NCBI GenBank assembly: GCA_021323225.1
Contig: JAJTCH010000003.1
Span: forward strand, 32,141-96,140
Direction: 5' to 3'
DNA length: 64,000 nucleotides
From: Rickettsiaceae bacterium
GTDB taxonomy: Bacteria; Pseudomonadota; Alphaproteobacteria; Rickettsiales; UBA1997
Part shown: positions 1 to 8,911 of the stretch, one piece after another
Layout of the letters: each line of letters starts with the position of its first letter
Numbering within the stretch: the stretch's first letter is position 1
Notes under the pieces: model-generated
Told to the model about the DNA's origin: nothing
Databases searched by the model: none
What the model saw: the letters and a program-made list of their open reading frames with translations, nothing else
Program-made: the position numbers and the translations under genes

Positions 1-857
1 AAATGATCAAACGCGATGTTAGTCGTTTTAATGATTCTAAAAAAAGACTAGCCGAATCTCCGCTTGGTTCTGCTGCATTAGCCGGAACCTCATTTCCGAT
101 CGATCGTTTTTTAGCTGCTAAATTACTTGGTTTTGATCGGCCAATGTCCAATTCAATTGACGGCGTTTCTGACCGTGATTTTGCTATTGAATTTGCCTCC
201 AACACTGCAATTTTAGCAACTCATTTATCACGAATTGCCGAAGAAATTGTGATATGGATGAGCAAGGGTTTTGATTTTATTTCTCTTTCCGATGCCTTTA
301 CTTCCGGCAGTTCAATCATGCCACAGAAGAAAAATCCTGATGCGGCGGAATTAATCAGAGGAAAAAGCGGAAGAATTTTCGGATCGCTAATTAATTTGCT
401 GACGGTTCTTAAAGGCTTGCCTTTGGCTTATTCCAAGGATTTGCAAGAAGACAAAGAGCCAATTTTTGATATTCATAAAAATATCGTGATCTGCATTTTG
501 GCGATTGATGGCATGATGCAAGATTTGAAAGTGAAAAAAGAAAATATGAAAAAAATGGCAAGTGCCGGCTATTCTACAGCTACTGATTTAGCGGATTGGC
601 TGGTAAAAAATCTTGGTTTGCCTTTTAGAAAATGTCATCACATTACCGGCACAATTGTGAAATTGGCGGAGCAAAAAAATTGTGATTTGCAGGATTTATC
701 CTTGAAAGAAATGCAAAAAATTGAGCCAAAAATCACTAAAGAAATTTATCAATTTTTAACCGTAGAAAATTCGGTCAAAAGTCGTGACAGTTTTGGTGGA
801 ACTTCTCCAAAAGCAGTTAAAGCGGCAATTAATGAAGCTAAAAAATCCTTAAAATAA
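1..857 (+). CDS. argH: Argininosuccinate lyase, C-terminal part (cut by window edge)
   Basis: Last step of arginine synthesis: argininosuccinate is split into arginine and fumarate in the cytosol. The visible 284 residues contain the fumarase/aspartase-superfamily signature [12 protein letters not shown] at visible residues 102-113 and the family stretch [10 protein letters not shown] near residues 20-29. The family is about 460 residues long, so roughly 175 N-terminal residues lie before the window and the ATG at base 3 is internal. The stop is followed after two bases by the start of a small lipoprotein gene, so argH appears to lead an operon with lptM, dciA and tpiA. Confidence 0.95.
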   Translation, partial: MIKRDVSRFNDSKKRLAESPLGSAALAGTSFPIDRFLAAKLLGFDRPMSNSIDGVSDRDFAIEFASNTAILATHLSRIAEEIVIWMSKGFDFISLSDAFTSGSSIMPQKKNPDAAELIRGKSGRIFGSLINLLTVLKGLPLAYSKDLQEDKEPIFDIHKNIVICILAIDGMMQDLKVKKENMKKMASAGYSTATDLADWLVKNLGLPFRKCHHITGTIVKLAEQKNCDLQDLSLKEMQKIEPKITKEIYQFLTVENSVKSRDSFGGTSPKAVKAAINEAKKSLK

Positions 858-859
858 TA

Positions 860-979
860 ATGAAAAAATCACTTTTGATCCTGATTTTATTTTCAATTTT
901 TCTAACTTCCTGTGGCAAAAAAGGTGCCTTATCTTTGCCGGAAGAACCGCAAGAAGTGACAGAAGAAAAAGCTAAGTAA
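860..979 (+). CDS. lptM: Small LptM-like lipoprotein (39 aa)
   Basis: A 39-residue lipoprotein. A short basic start (MKKS) leads into a hydrophobic stretch and the lipobox LTSC, with the lipidated Cys at residue 18, followed by GKKGALSLPEE. That CGKKG-x-L-x-LP pattern is typical of LptM (formerly YifL), which in E. coli helps assemble the LptD/LptE LPS translocon. In many proteobacteria such a gene follows argH, as here. The start lies two bases after the argH stop, and its own stop overlaps the next ATG (TAATG), which suggests translational coupling. The gene is easily missed because of its size. Family assignment rests on motif and position only. Confidence 0.75.
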   Translation: MKKSLLILILFSIFLTSCGKKGALSLPEEPQEVTEEKAK

Positions 980-1464
980 TGAAGCAAAATCATGGTTTGT
1001 CTCCATTAACAGATAAAATTGGACAAGTTCTAAAACCAATTTTTGCCAAGAGAAAAGATGATTTTTTGATTCTGGGTAATTTGAGCAAAAACTGGCAAAA
1101 AATTGTCGGAGAAAAATGCTGGCAATTTTGCCATCCGAAAAAAGTTAAATTTGAGAAAAATAAAAAAGCTAACGGAGTTTTGAGCATCAGCGCTTATAAC
1201 TCTTCAATTGGTTTTTATTTAGAAGCTAATTCCAGCCAGATTATTGAAAATATTGCCAGCTATTACGGCTATAAAATAATTTCTGAAATTAGGATTATTC
1301 AAGAACCAAAACAGCTTGATCAAAAACCAAAAGAAGTTGCTGAAGAAATTAATCAAAAACAGCAAGATTTCATTTTGGAATCAACAACAAAAATTGAAGA
1401 TAAAGAATTAAAAAACATTCTTCAAAAACTAGGAAAATCAATATGGACAAAAAAATCATCATAG
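979..1464 (+). CDS. dciA: DUF721/DciA-like protein, putative helicase loader
   Basis: A 161-residue protein resembling the DUF721/DciA family, the ancestral bacterial loader of the replicative helicase DnaB. Visible family features are the tryptophan and IVGE stretch near residues 39-45, the FCHPKKVKF segment, and a strand resembling LxVxxxSS followed by IIENIASYYGYKIISEIRI, as in the DUF721 core. The tail (about 110-161) is Gln/Lys/Glu-rich and probably disordered. The start overlaps the lptM stop and the end overlaps the tpiA start by 22 bases. dnaB lies about 40 kb away in the same window. Assignment is by family resemblance; loader function here is inferred. Confidence 0.7.
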   Translation: MKQNHGLSPLTDKIGQVLKPIFAKRKDDFLILGNLSKNWQKIVGEKCWQFCHPKKVKFEKNKKANGVLSISAYNSSIGFYLEANSSQIIENIASYYGYKIISEIRIIQEPKQLDQKPKEVAEEINQKQQDFILESTTKIEDKELKNILQKLGKSIWTKKSS

Positions 1465-2279
1465 CTAACTGGAAAATGAATAGCTCATTTGACCAGGCAG
1501 AGATTTGGGTGGAAAATTTGAGCGAAAAATTAGACACGCAACCGTCAGAAAATCTACCGGAAATTGTTTTATGCCCGCCATCAATTATGATTGAACATAT
1601 AGATTCAATTTTAATCTATCGCAAGCTTGATGAGCTCGAAAAGCTTCACAAAAATATTGATGAAATTGAAGAGGAAGATTTAGATAAAATGATCTCCGAA
1701 ACAAGAATAATTAAACTTGGAGCGCAAGATTGCAGCCAGCATGAGCAAGGCTCTTTCACCGGAGACATCAGTGCTTTAATGATTAGTGATTGTGGAGCTT
1801 CTTATGTGATTCTTGGCCATAGTGAAAGAAGAAATCATCATGCGGAAAGTGATCAAATAATTGCCAAAAAAATTGCTGCTGCACTTAGAAAAAATCTAAC
1901 CCCAATTCTTTGTGTAGGAGAATCAAAAAAACAAAGAGAAGAAAATAGTTATCAAGATTTTATTGCTGATCAATTAACAAATTCTTTGCCCGAACATTTG
2001 GGAGATAAAAAATTGATTATTGCTTATGAGCCGCTTTGGTCTATAGGAACAGGATTAATACCAAAAGCAATTGAGATTGAGGAAATTGCTGCATCAATCA
2101 AAAAACAGTTACAAAATAGGAAGGATATTTCCGAGCTAAAAATTATTTATGGCGGATCAGTGAATAAAGAAAATGCTGTAGAAATTTTGAATGTAAAAAA
2201 TATTGATGGGCTTTTAGTTGGTGGGGCTAGTCTTGATGAAAAAGAGTTTTTTGAAATTATTAAATTTGGCTGTAGGTAG
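1443..2279 (+). CDS. tpiA: Triosephosphate isomerase with an internal insertion
   Basis: Interconverts dihydroxyacetone phosphate and glyceraldehyde 3-phosphate. The N-terminal NWKMN places the substrate Lys at residue 11, the catalytic His is in GHSERR (H126), and the catalytic Glu is in AYEPLW (E196). GGSV and GLLVGGASL near the C-terminus form the phosphate-binding loops. At 278 residues it is about 25-30 longer than usual. The extra length is a Glu/Asp/Lys-rich stretch between the CPPS strand and the GAQDCS motif (roughly residues 58-88), likely a surface helix. All catalytic residues remain, so it should be active. It overlaps the DciA-like gene by 22 bases. Confidence 0.95.
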   Translation: MDKKIIIANWKMNSSFDQAEIWVENLSEKLDTQPSENLPEIVLCPPSIMIEHIDSILIYRKLDELEKLHKNIDEIEEEDLDKMISETRIIKLGAQDCSQHEQGSFTGDISALMISDCGASYVILGHSERRNHHAESDQIIAKKIAAALRKNLTPILCVGESKKQREENSYQDFIADQLTNSLPEHLGDKKLIIAYEPLWSIGTGLIPKAIEIEEIAASIKKQLQNRKDISELKIIYGGSVNKENAVEILNVKNIDGLLVGGASLDEKEFFEIIKFGCR

Positions 2280-2402
2280 CATCCTTAATTTCTTTAAAAT
2301 TTTGTTGACTTAAATTATTTGTCACCATAACTTGCACCGATCAATTTATATTCCCCACTAGTTATCTTTGTCTAAATAATCAAATTATATCACATACAAG
2401 CT

Positions 2403-3281
2403 ATGCATAAGAAGATTCTTGCGTCGAAAAAAAGAAAAGCATTCTCACTTGTCGAATTGGCCATAGTCATCATCGTTATCGGTCTATTGGTTGCTGCCGT
2501 TATTGGCGGTGCCAGCTTAACCAAAAACGCTACATTGCGTGGTGTAATCAGTGAAGCTAGAGGCTATCAAACTGCCGTAAACGCTTTTTATGAAAGATTC
2601 CAGGCTTTGCCAGGTGACTATAATCAAAATGTTGGTGGTTCATTTACCGCTCCTAATGTTGCTACTGTTCTTGGCAATGCTGATGGTAAAATTCAATTTT
2701 ATGCTAATGCGGCTCTTGGTACTGCAACTAATCGTTTGGAAGGTAATCTTGCTTGGCAGCAATTGAAAAATGGTGGCTTTGTTGATGCTGTATTTACCCC
2801 TGGTAGTGCGAATACTGCTGCTAATGGAGAGATAGTGGCTAGTACTTATGTCTTGACACCTGGTCTTTCAATTACCGGCACGCCTACTGCTGGTGGTGCT
2901 AGTGGAATACCAACTTCAAAGCTTCCTAATTCGGGATGGGCATTTGATTATGTGCTTGCTAGCAATCAAAATCAGCTTATTCTTACTGGTACTGTTACTG
3001 CTCCTGCAATTGCTGCTAGTGCTGTAACAGTTCAAAATATGCAGCCAACAGGGGCTCTACTTCCAATTGACGCTCTATCAATTGATACCAAAATGGATGA
3101 TACTGCGCCTAGAACTGGTAAGGTCAGGTCTGCGGGTGATGCCGATGGAACCTTAACAGCTAGCCCTACTGTTCTAGGTGATGGAAATGGTTTATCTGCT
3201 TGTAATGGCGCAACTACCTATACAACTTCTGCTACAACTACAGTTTGTGCTTTATCATTCCAAGTTGATCCTGATATTTAG
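2403..3281 (+). CDS. Prepilin-like protein with type IV pilin N-terminal domain (copy 1)
   Basis: A 292-residue protein beginning with a class III (type IV pilin) signal: a basic leader of 13 residues ending KRKA, then FSLVELAIVIIVIGLLVAAV, with Glu at +5 of the mature protein (E18) and one long hydrophobic helix. The residue before the cleavage site is Ala rather than the usual Gly. The body has LPGDY near residues 74-78 and a C-terminal IDTKMDD block, and ends in a Cys-containing segment plus FQVDP. It probably forms a pilus or pseudopilus subunit exported to the cell surface. A weak TTGACT (2305-2310) could be a -35 element, but its -10 is poor. The next gene is a paralogue. Confidence 0.85.
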   Translation: MHKKILASKKRKAFSLVELAIVIIVIGLLVAAVIGGASLTKNATLRGVISEARGYQTAVNAFYERFQALPGDYNQNVGGSFTAPNVATVLGNADGKIQFYANAALGTATNRLEGNLAWQQLKNGGFVDAVFTPGSANTAANGEIVASTYVLTPGLSITGTPTAGGASGIPTSKLPNSGWAFDYVLASNQNQLILTGTVTAPAIAASAVTVQNMQPTGALLPIDALSIDTKMDDTAPRTGKVRSAGDADGTLTASPTVLGDGNGLSACNGATTYTTSATTTVCALSFQVDPDI

Positions 3282-3348
3282 TTTGTCGGGAAATTTGGTT
3301 TTTCTTTAACCGATTTATTTAAGTTTAATTATCTCACTTTCTATTTAT

Positions 3349-4167
3349 ATGCATAAAAAAACTTTTACTCCTAATAGAAAAAAAGCATTCTCACTGATTG
3401 AGTTGTCAATAGTCATCATCATCATTGGTTTGTTGGTTGCTGGTGTTGTTGGTGGGGCCAGCTTGGTTAATAACGCTCAACTTCGCACCATTATGAACGA
3501 AGCCAGGGGTTATCAGACAGTAGTTAACGCCTTTTATACAAAATATAATTCTCTTCCAGGGGATTATAATAATGCGATAGGAACCGCAAATCCAGCTGCC
3601 AGTACGAGCGTTGGCAACCTTGATGGTGTTCTTAATTATATAAACGCCCACGCCACTGCCACTACTGGACGTATAGAGAATAATGTAGCTTGGCAACAAT
3701 TAAAAAATGATAGTTTTATAACCGATTCATTTACTCCTGCCACCACTGATATAGTCTCTTCGGCTTCTCCAGCATTAGTTGCTGGTACTAATGCTCCTGC
3801 TTCGAGAAGTAAAAATGGCACTTGGACATTTGATAATATAACTTTAACTGGTACAGGCACTCCTAATCAAAATGTAATTGTGCTATCTGCTGGTGTTCCA
3901 GCTGGTGCAAGTCTTGGTACTGCAGCTGTGTCTCTGACTGCTCTTGTTGTTGGTGGGTCTGGTGCTTCTGCTACTAATAATTCTCAATTAACTCAAACTG
4001 ATGCCGCATCAATTGATGTTAAAATGGATGATGGTATAGCGAACCTTGGCAAGGTGAGTTCTCTAGTTCAACTTACAAATAACAATTGCAGCTCTGGTAC
4101 TACCTATACACTTACTTCAATTTATAAGGCTTGTTCTTTGGCTTTCCAGGTTGATCCTAATTCTTAA
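3349..4167 (+). CDS. Prepilin-like protein with type IV pilin N-terminal domain (copy 2)
   Basis: A 272-residue paralogue of the preceding gene. The leader (MHKK...KKA) is followed by FSLIELSIVIIIIGLLVAGV with Glu at +5 (E18). It shares EARGYQT, VNAFY, LPGDYN, AWQQLKN, IDVKMDD and the C-terminal FQVDP with copy 1, while the middle is Thr/Ala/Ser-rich and diverged. Conservation of IDxKMDD and the two-Cys C-terminus suggests a shared fold. A strong intrinsic terminator follows within 25 bases, so the pair is probably one transcription unit. No prepilin peptidase, PilB-type ATPase, PilC or PilQ gene lies in the window, so assembly must depend on genes elsewhere. Confidence 0.85.
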   Translation: MHKKTFTPNRKKAFSLIELSIVIIIIGLLVAGVVGGASLVNNAQLRTIMNEARGYQTVVNAFYTKYNSLPGDYNNAIGTANPAASTSVGNLDGVLNYINAHATATTGRIENNVAWQQLKNDSFITDSFTPATTDIVSSASPALVAGTNAPASRSKNGTWTFDNITLTGTGTPNQNVIVLSAGVPAGASLGTAAVSLTALVVGGSGASATNNSQLTQTDAASIDVKMDDGIANLGKVSSLVQLTNNNCSSGTTYTLTSIYKACSLAFQVDPNS

Positions 4168-4188
4168 TTTTGGTTTTAACTAATTTAA

Positions 4189-4224
4189 AAACCCCGCAGG
4201 TCTTGATGGCTTGCGGGGTTTTTT
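4189..4224 (+). terminator. Rho-independent terminator after the prepilin pair
   Basis: A perfect 10-bp stem, AAACCCCGCA (4189-4198) pairing with TGCGGGGTTT (4212-4221), with a 13-base loop and a run of six T (4219-4224). It is GC-rich against an AT-rich background and lies 22 bases after the second prepilin stop. Confidence 0.92.
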
Positions 4225-4240
4225 GTTATCTAGTGTAAAA

Positions 4241-4516
4241 ATGAAAAGTGATAAATTGCTAATATCTGCAATAAATTTTCTATCACCGTTGGTTTTGCTT
4301 TGTGCCTTTTTTGTGTTGGCTGATTATGTTAATAACGGTTTTTTTGCCGTTTTTTATTCAGCAATTTTAGTTTTATCTTCATTTGCGATTTATTCTCTGA
4401 GATTTTTTGAACTAAAACTTCCTTCTCTTACCTTTGTTAATAGCCTATCTAAAATTGGTGCCTTTATTGCCATGATTTATCTAATAGCAATTCTTTTGTT
4501 GTTGGTTGGAAATTAA
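4241..4516 (+). CDS. Small membrane protein of unknown function (91 aa)
   Basis: A 91-residue, very hydrophobic protein with about three membrane segments (roughly residues 8-28, 32-52 and 68-90). An upstream in-frame ATG at 4211 lies inside the terminator hairpin, so the start at 4241 (MKSDKLLIS) is preferred. The stretch NNGFFAVFYSAILVLSS vaguely recalls MnhB-type Na+/H+ antiporter subunits, but this is too weak for a call. It sits between the prepilins and leuC with no overlap to either. Function is not recognised. Confidence 0.5.
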   Translation: MKSDKLLISAINFLSPLVLLCAFFVLADYVNNGFFAVFYSAILVLSSFAIYSLRFFELKLPSLTFVNSLSKIGAFIAMIYLIAILLLLVGN

Positions 4517-4578
4517 ATTTTTCTTTATAGACTCTAGGGCCTGTCTTCTTCCCCACTTTACTTATCCAGAACATCAAA

Positions 4579-5997
4579 ATGACCGTAAAAACTTTATATG
4601 ATAAAATTTGGGACTCGCATCTTATTGACGATGACGGTTCCAGCCAATTACTTTATGTTGATCGCCAATTAATTCATGAAGTAACATCGCCTCAGGCTTT
4701 TGAAGGTTTGAGAATGGCTGGCAGAAAACCTAGAAATCCATCCTCTCATTTAGCGGTTGCAGATCACAATGTGCCAACTACAAATGCAGATCGTGGTCAT
4801 GGAACTTCCGGCATCAAAGATAAAACTTCACGCATTCAGGTTGAAACCCTGGAAGCTAATTGCAAAGAATTCGGCATAAAATATTTTGACTTGGATGATA
4901 AAAAACAGGGTATTGTTCATATTGTTGGCCCGGAACAGGGATTGACTCAGCCAGGTATGGTGATTGTTTGCGGAGATTCCCACACCTCAACCCACGGCGC
5001 TTTCGGCGCTTTAGCTTTTGGTATTGGCACTTCAGAAGTGGAGCATGTTTTAGCTACCCAAACTTTGATTCAAAGACGTGCTAAAAACATGTTGGTAAAA
5101 GTTGAGGGAAAAACTGGTTTTGGCGTCACTGCTAAAGACATCATTTTGGCCATTATCGGCAAAATCGGTACTGCCGGCGGCACCGGATATGTAATTGAAT
5201 ATGCTGGTGAAGCAATCAGTAATTTGTCGATGGAAGGCAGAATGACAATTTGCAATATGTCAATTGAAGCTGGCGCTAAAGCTGGCTTAATCGCGCCTGA
5301 TCAAATAACTTATGAATATTTAAAAAACCGCCCGATGGCGCCGCAAGGTGAAGATTTTGACAAGGCGGTTAAATATTGGGAATCACTAAAATCAGATCCT
5401 GATGCTAAATATGACCAAACAATAATTCTAAAAGCTGCAGAAATTGCTCCGCAAGTAACTTGGGGAACTAGTCCAGAAGATGCTTTGCCAATTACTGCCA
5501 ATGTTCCTTCCCCATCAGATTTTGCTGATCATGGTAAGGCGGAAGCAGTTAAAAGATCTCTGGAATATATGGGATTAAAGTCGGGAATGAAGCTGGAAGA
5601 TATTGTGATTGATAAAGTTTTTATCGGTTCTTGCACTAATGGCCGGATTGAAGATTTGCGTAACGCTGCCAAATTAGCCAAGGGAAAAAAGGTCGCCAAA
5701 AATATCAAATTGGCCATGGTTGTTCCTGGTTCTGGTTTAGTTAAAGAGCAAGCCGAAAAAGAAGGTTTGGATAAAATTTTTGTAGAAGCTGGTTTTGAAT
5801 GGCGTCAACCTGGTTGCTCCATGTGTTTAGCAATGAATGCTGATCAATTGGAAGCAGGAGAGCGTTGCGCTTCAACTTCTAACCGCAATTTTGAAGGCAG
5901 ACAGGGCAGGGGCGGCAGAACGCATCTGGTTAGTCCAGAAATGGCAGTTGCAGCAGCAGTTAATGGCAAATTAAGTGATGTTAGAAAAATGATCTAG
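4579..5997 (+). CDS. leuC: 3-isopropylmalate/citramalate dehydratase large subunit
   Basis: Aconitase-family [4Fe-4S] isomerase (472 aa). With LeuD it converts 2- to 3-isopropylmalate in leucine synthesis, or citramalate to methylmalate in the citramalate route to isoleucine. The cluster cysteines are C352 (in GSCTNGR) and C413/C416 (in CSMC). Further motifs are DHNVPTTN near residue 74, [20 protein letters not shown], and the C-terminal [12 protein letters not shown]. Length is normal for LeuC. leuD, leuB and leuA are not in the window. cimA at 47.9 kb and ilvD at 34 kb make a citramalate-fed isoleucine pathway plausible. Confidence 0.95.
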   Translation: MTVKTLYDKIWDSHLIDDDGSSQLLYVDRQLIHEVTSPQAFEGLRMAGRKPRNPSSHLAVADHNVPTTNADRGHGTSGIKDKTSRIQVETLEANCKEFGIKYFDLDDKKQGIVHIVGPEQGLTQPGMVIVCGDSHTSTHGAFGALAFGIGTSEVEHVLATQTLIQRRAKNMLVKVEGKTGFGVTAKDIILAIIGKIGTAGGTGYVIEYAGEAISNLSMEGRMTICNMSIEAGAKAGLIAPDQITYEYLKNRPMAPQGEDFDKAVKYWESLKSDPDAKYDQTIILKAAEIAPQVTWGTSPEDALPITANVPSPSDFADHGKAEAVKRSLEYMGLKSGMKLEDIVIDKVFIGSCTNGRIEDLRNAAKLAKGKKVAKNIKLAMVVPGSGLVKEQAEKEGLDKIFVEAGFEWRQPGCSMCLAMNADQLEAGERCASTSNRNFEGRQGRGGRTHLVSPEMAVAAAVNGKLSDVRKMI

Positions 5998-6008
5998 CTC
6001 AGAATTTA

Positions 6009-7196
6009 ATGAACGGCAATAGACGACTAATCATCAATATCTTTTCCATTTATCTTTCGATTTTTTTGTCGTCCATTCCATTTGGCATGATTGCGGTTCT
6101 TATTGCAATCAAGATGGATAAATTTGTTGGCAATGAAACATTAATTTCCATTTCGGCAGTTACGCAAATCTGCGCCGGCATCTTCTTCTCCCGATATCTA
6201 CCAAAATTTGCCAGAAAATTTGGCGTTATCAGAACCATCCAAATCTCCACCATAACCGCTTCTATCCTCACCATTGTGATGTATCAATATCTGGGCTATT
6301 TAGTCTGGTTATTGACCATTTTTATTTTTGGCACCGCTCTTTTTGCTTTTTCAATTACCAGACAATCTCTAACTCTCGATATTTCTCCACCGCATCGCAA
6401 GGCAATTATTGTTTCATCAGGCGGCATGTTGATGTCTTTTGGCAACGCATTAGGGCCAATTTTGTTGCAATATATTGGTCATGATGGGCTTTTGCCATAT
6501 GTTATTGCCTCTCTATTTTATGTTTGTTCAATGCTGCCAATGTTTTTGTTTAGAGGGGAAAATGTTATTGTGAAGGAAAGTAAAAAAGTCGGCATTTTGA
6601 GATATATTAGGGTTTCTCCCAAAATCATGTTTGGTGGCTTTACTTTCAATTATGTCCAATCTTCCATCAATACTTTCTTGATCATCTATGGCATTAGAAG
6701 TGGAGTTAGTATTTCTCAAGCTTCGTTTCTATTCTCAGTTCTTCTGTTTGGCACCATCTTTTCAATTCCGATGGGATATTTTACCGACATCATCAACCGA
6801 CGTTTTTTAATTTTGGTTTCAACGGCTTTATCTTTTATCTGTGCGATTTCATTATTTTTTACAAAAGATGTAAGTGTAATGGCAATTTTGTTATTTCTGC
6901 TTTTTGGTTTTATGGTTGGTATTAAATTGCCGGCATTAATTCTGATTAACGAGAAATATAGGCCAACTCAAAGACTGGCTGTAAATAGTGCTTTTGCAAA
7001 AATTTGTTTGATAGGAAATGTCTTTGGCATCTTTACCACTGGCTTCATCATGCAGATATTTGGCACTTCTGGTCTATGGATTTCAGTTATTTCAATATTG
7101 TTTTTATATTTACTTATCAGTATCCAGAGTTACTGGAAAAAATTTATTTCCAAATCGCCAATCTTTGGCAAAATTTTTCTTAAACATAATTTTTAA
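6009..7196 (+). CDS. Major facilitator superfamily transporter
   Basis: A 395-residue inner-membrane protein with about 12 hydrophobic segments in two halves, separated near residue 180 by a short charged loop (RGENVIVKESKK). FTDIINRRF near residues 258-266 resembles the cytoplasmic A-motif loop of MFS carriers. It starts 11 bases after leuC and its stop is immediately followed by the S49 peptidase ATG, so leuC, this gene and the peptidase may be co-transcribed. The substrate cannot be told from the sequence. Confidence 0.8.
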   Translation: MNGNRRLIINIFSIYLSIFLSSIPFGMIAVLIAIKMDKFVGNETLISISAVTQICAGIFFSRYLPKFARKFGVIRTIQISTITASILTIVMYQYLGYLVWLLTIFIFGTALFAFSITRQSLTLDISPPHRKAIIVSSGGMLMSFGNALGPILLQYIGHDGLLPYVIASLFYVCSMLPMFLFRGENVIVKESKKVGILRYIRVSPKIMFGGFTFNYVQSSINTFLIIYGIRSGVSISQASFLFSVLLFGTIFSIPMGYFTDIINRRFLILVSTALSFICAISLFFTKDVSVMAILLFLLFGFMVGIKLPALILINEKYRPTQRLAVNSAFAKICLIGNVFGIFTTGFIMQIFGTSGLWISVISILFLYLLISIQSYWKKFISKSPIFGKIFLKHNF

Positions 7197-7197
7197 A

Positions 7198-8094
7198 ATG
7201 AACTGCGAAAATACAAACCAATCAAATTGTAAAAACACCAAATGTCCAATCACTAAATTATGCTACAAAATAAAAAGCATTATTTGTTGCAAGTCCAAGG
7301 GAAACGTGGCTGTGGTTAACCTCCATGGTGTTATTGGAAAGGGTGGGAAAATTGATCCGGGCATTAATATCGAAAATGTTGAACCGCTTTTAGAAAAAGC
7401 TTTTAGCACCAAGAAATTGAAAGCAGTAGCAATTAATGTTAACTCTCCCGGTGGCTCCCCGGTTCAGTCAGAGTTGATTTATAACAGAATCAGAGAATTG
7501 GCGCTTGAGAAAAAAATTCCAGTTTTCACTTTCGCCCAAGACGTTGCGGCGTCTGGTGGATATTTCATTTTATGCGCTGGCGATGAAATGTTTGCTCATG
7601 ACGCCTCAATTATCGGTTCAATCGGCGTAATTTCTGCCGGTTTTGGTTTTCAAGAATTGATCAAGAAAATTGGTGTTGAAAGAAGAATTTATGCTGAAGG
7701 AAAAAATAAAGCAGTCTTAGATCCATTCTCTCCTGAAAATCCGGAAAATATCCAAATCCTAAAAGCTGCCCAAAAAGATGTTTATGAAAGTTTTAAAAAT
7801 TTGGTTTTAGAAAAAAGGAAAGACAAATTAAGGAAATCTGAGGAAGAATTATTCAACGGTGCTTTCTGGTCCGGCAAAGCTGCAGTGCAGATTGGTTTGG
7901 TGGATGCAATTTCTGATATGAGAAAAGCTATGAAAGAGAAATTCGGCAAGGACATTAAATTTATAAATATAGAGCCAAAAAAGAAGGGGTTGATCAAAGA
8001 GCTATTGTCAAATAAAATGAATGAGTTTGGTTTTGTCGAAGCTATAAGCGACAAAATCGAAGAAAAGGGAATTTGGGGAAGATTTGGATTATAA
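7198..8094 (+). CDS. S49-family serine peptidase with cysteine-rich N-terminus
   Basis: ClpP-fold peptidase of the SppA/SohB family (298 aa). The Ser nucleophile is in DVAASGGY (S119) and the general base Lys in EGKNKAVLDPF (about K171). NSPGG (82-86) and the GSIGV strand support the oxyanion region. An in-frame start at 7018 would lie inside the MFS gene, so the ATG at 7198, just after the MFS stop, is chosen. Unlike SppA it has no N-terminal membrane anchor. Instead the first 34 residues hold six cysteines (3, 11, 16, 22, 30, 31), possibly a metal-binding or membrane-peripheral segment. A second S49 gene, a normal SppA, lies at 15.4-16.3 kb. Confidence 0.85.
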   Translation: MNCENTNQSNCKNTKCPITKLCYKIKSIICCKSKGNVAVVNLHGVIGKGGKIDPGINIENVEPLLEKAFSTKKLKAVAINVNSPGGSPVQSELIYNRIRELALEKKIPVFTFAQDVAASGGYFILCAGDEMFAHDASIIGSIGVISAGFGFQELIKKIGVERRIYAEGKNKAVLDPFSPENPENIQILKAAQKDVYESFKNLVLEKRKDKLRKSEEELFNGAFWSGKAAVQIGLVDAISDMRKAMKEKFGKDIKFINIEPKKKGLIKELLSNKMNEFGFVEAISDKIEEKGIWGRFGL

Positions 8095-8242
8095 ATTTCT
8101 TCCCTCAAATATTTTAAAGATGCATCTTGGCTCTTTAAAAATCAGCAATTGCTCCATGAAATAAGGCAATTTCAATTTATAAACTGTTTTGCCTCATGGT
8201 GTGCTTTTGTTGTTAATCAAAGATTAAACACGGAGATTCTTT

Positions 8243-8824
8243 ATGAAAAAACTAAAACTAATTTTACTCATCACATCATTATTTTTCATATCATCTTGCG
8301 CAATCGTAGACCTTGTATGGCTTAGAAGATATGAGGATCCAGTAAGCCAATTTGTCACTGCAAAAAACGGCAGAGAAGTTGCCTTTATCGGCCAAAAATA
8401 TCACTATATTTTCCCCGATAACAGCAATTTGATGAAGAGTTTACTATTCTGGAGAAACCACAATATTTTATATATAGATCCAAGACTGTCTCATTTAAGA
8501 ATTGATTCTGAAAACAATATCGATGGACATATAATGATTAAAACCATCTTTACAGAGCTAAAGCCTGACGACAAAGCTCATCTAAAAGCCCTGGGTTTTG
8601 ATCGGATGGAGAATGGATATTTATCGACAATCATGAAGGTGCATGGCAAAAGATATATTGCTGACGAAAGAAATAGCGAGCTAATGCTACTTAACACCTC
8701 CTATAATTTTAAAATATATTATAGCTGGGGTACAAAGTTGGGTATGCCTGACTTAAGCCCGATTTCCATCACACCTGATTCTATAATATGGCATGGAGAA
8801 AGGGCTTCTGAACTTTCTTTGTAG
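8243..8824 (+). CDS. Putative lipoprotein of unknown function
   Basis: A 193-residue protein with a lipoprotein signal: MKKLKLILLITSLFF then lipobox ISSC (Cys at 20), predicting a lipid-anchored periplasmic protein. After the Cys it continues AIVDLVWLRRYEDP with mixed alpha/beta-type sequence, no further membrane segments and no motif I recognise. A GGAG ribosome-binding site (8232-8235) precedes the ATG at good spacing. It stands alone, 148 bases after the peptidase and 87 before the ankyrin-like gene. Confidence 0.7.
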   Translation: MKKLKLILLITSLFFISSCAIVDLVWLRRYEDPVSQFVTAKNGREVAFIGQKYHYIFPDNSNLMKSLLFWRNHNILYIDPRLSHLRIDSENNIDGHIMIKTIFTELKPDDKAHLKALGFDRMENGYLSTIMKVHGKRYIADERNSELMLLNTSYNFKIYYSWGTKLGMPDLSPISITPDSIIWHGERASELSL

Positions 8825-8911
8825 CGCTGCTAGGCAAGAATTTTGTCTATGATTTTCATGGGGATTGATACGTACAGCGATGTGTTAACTTCAAATTAGT
8901 ATTACAATCAC

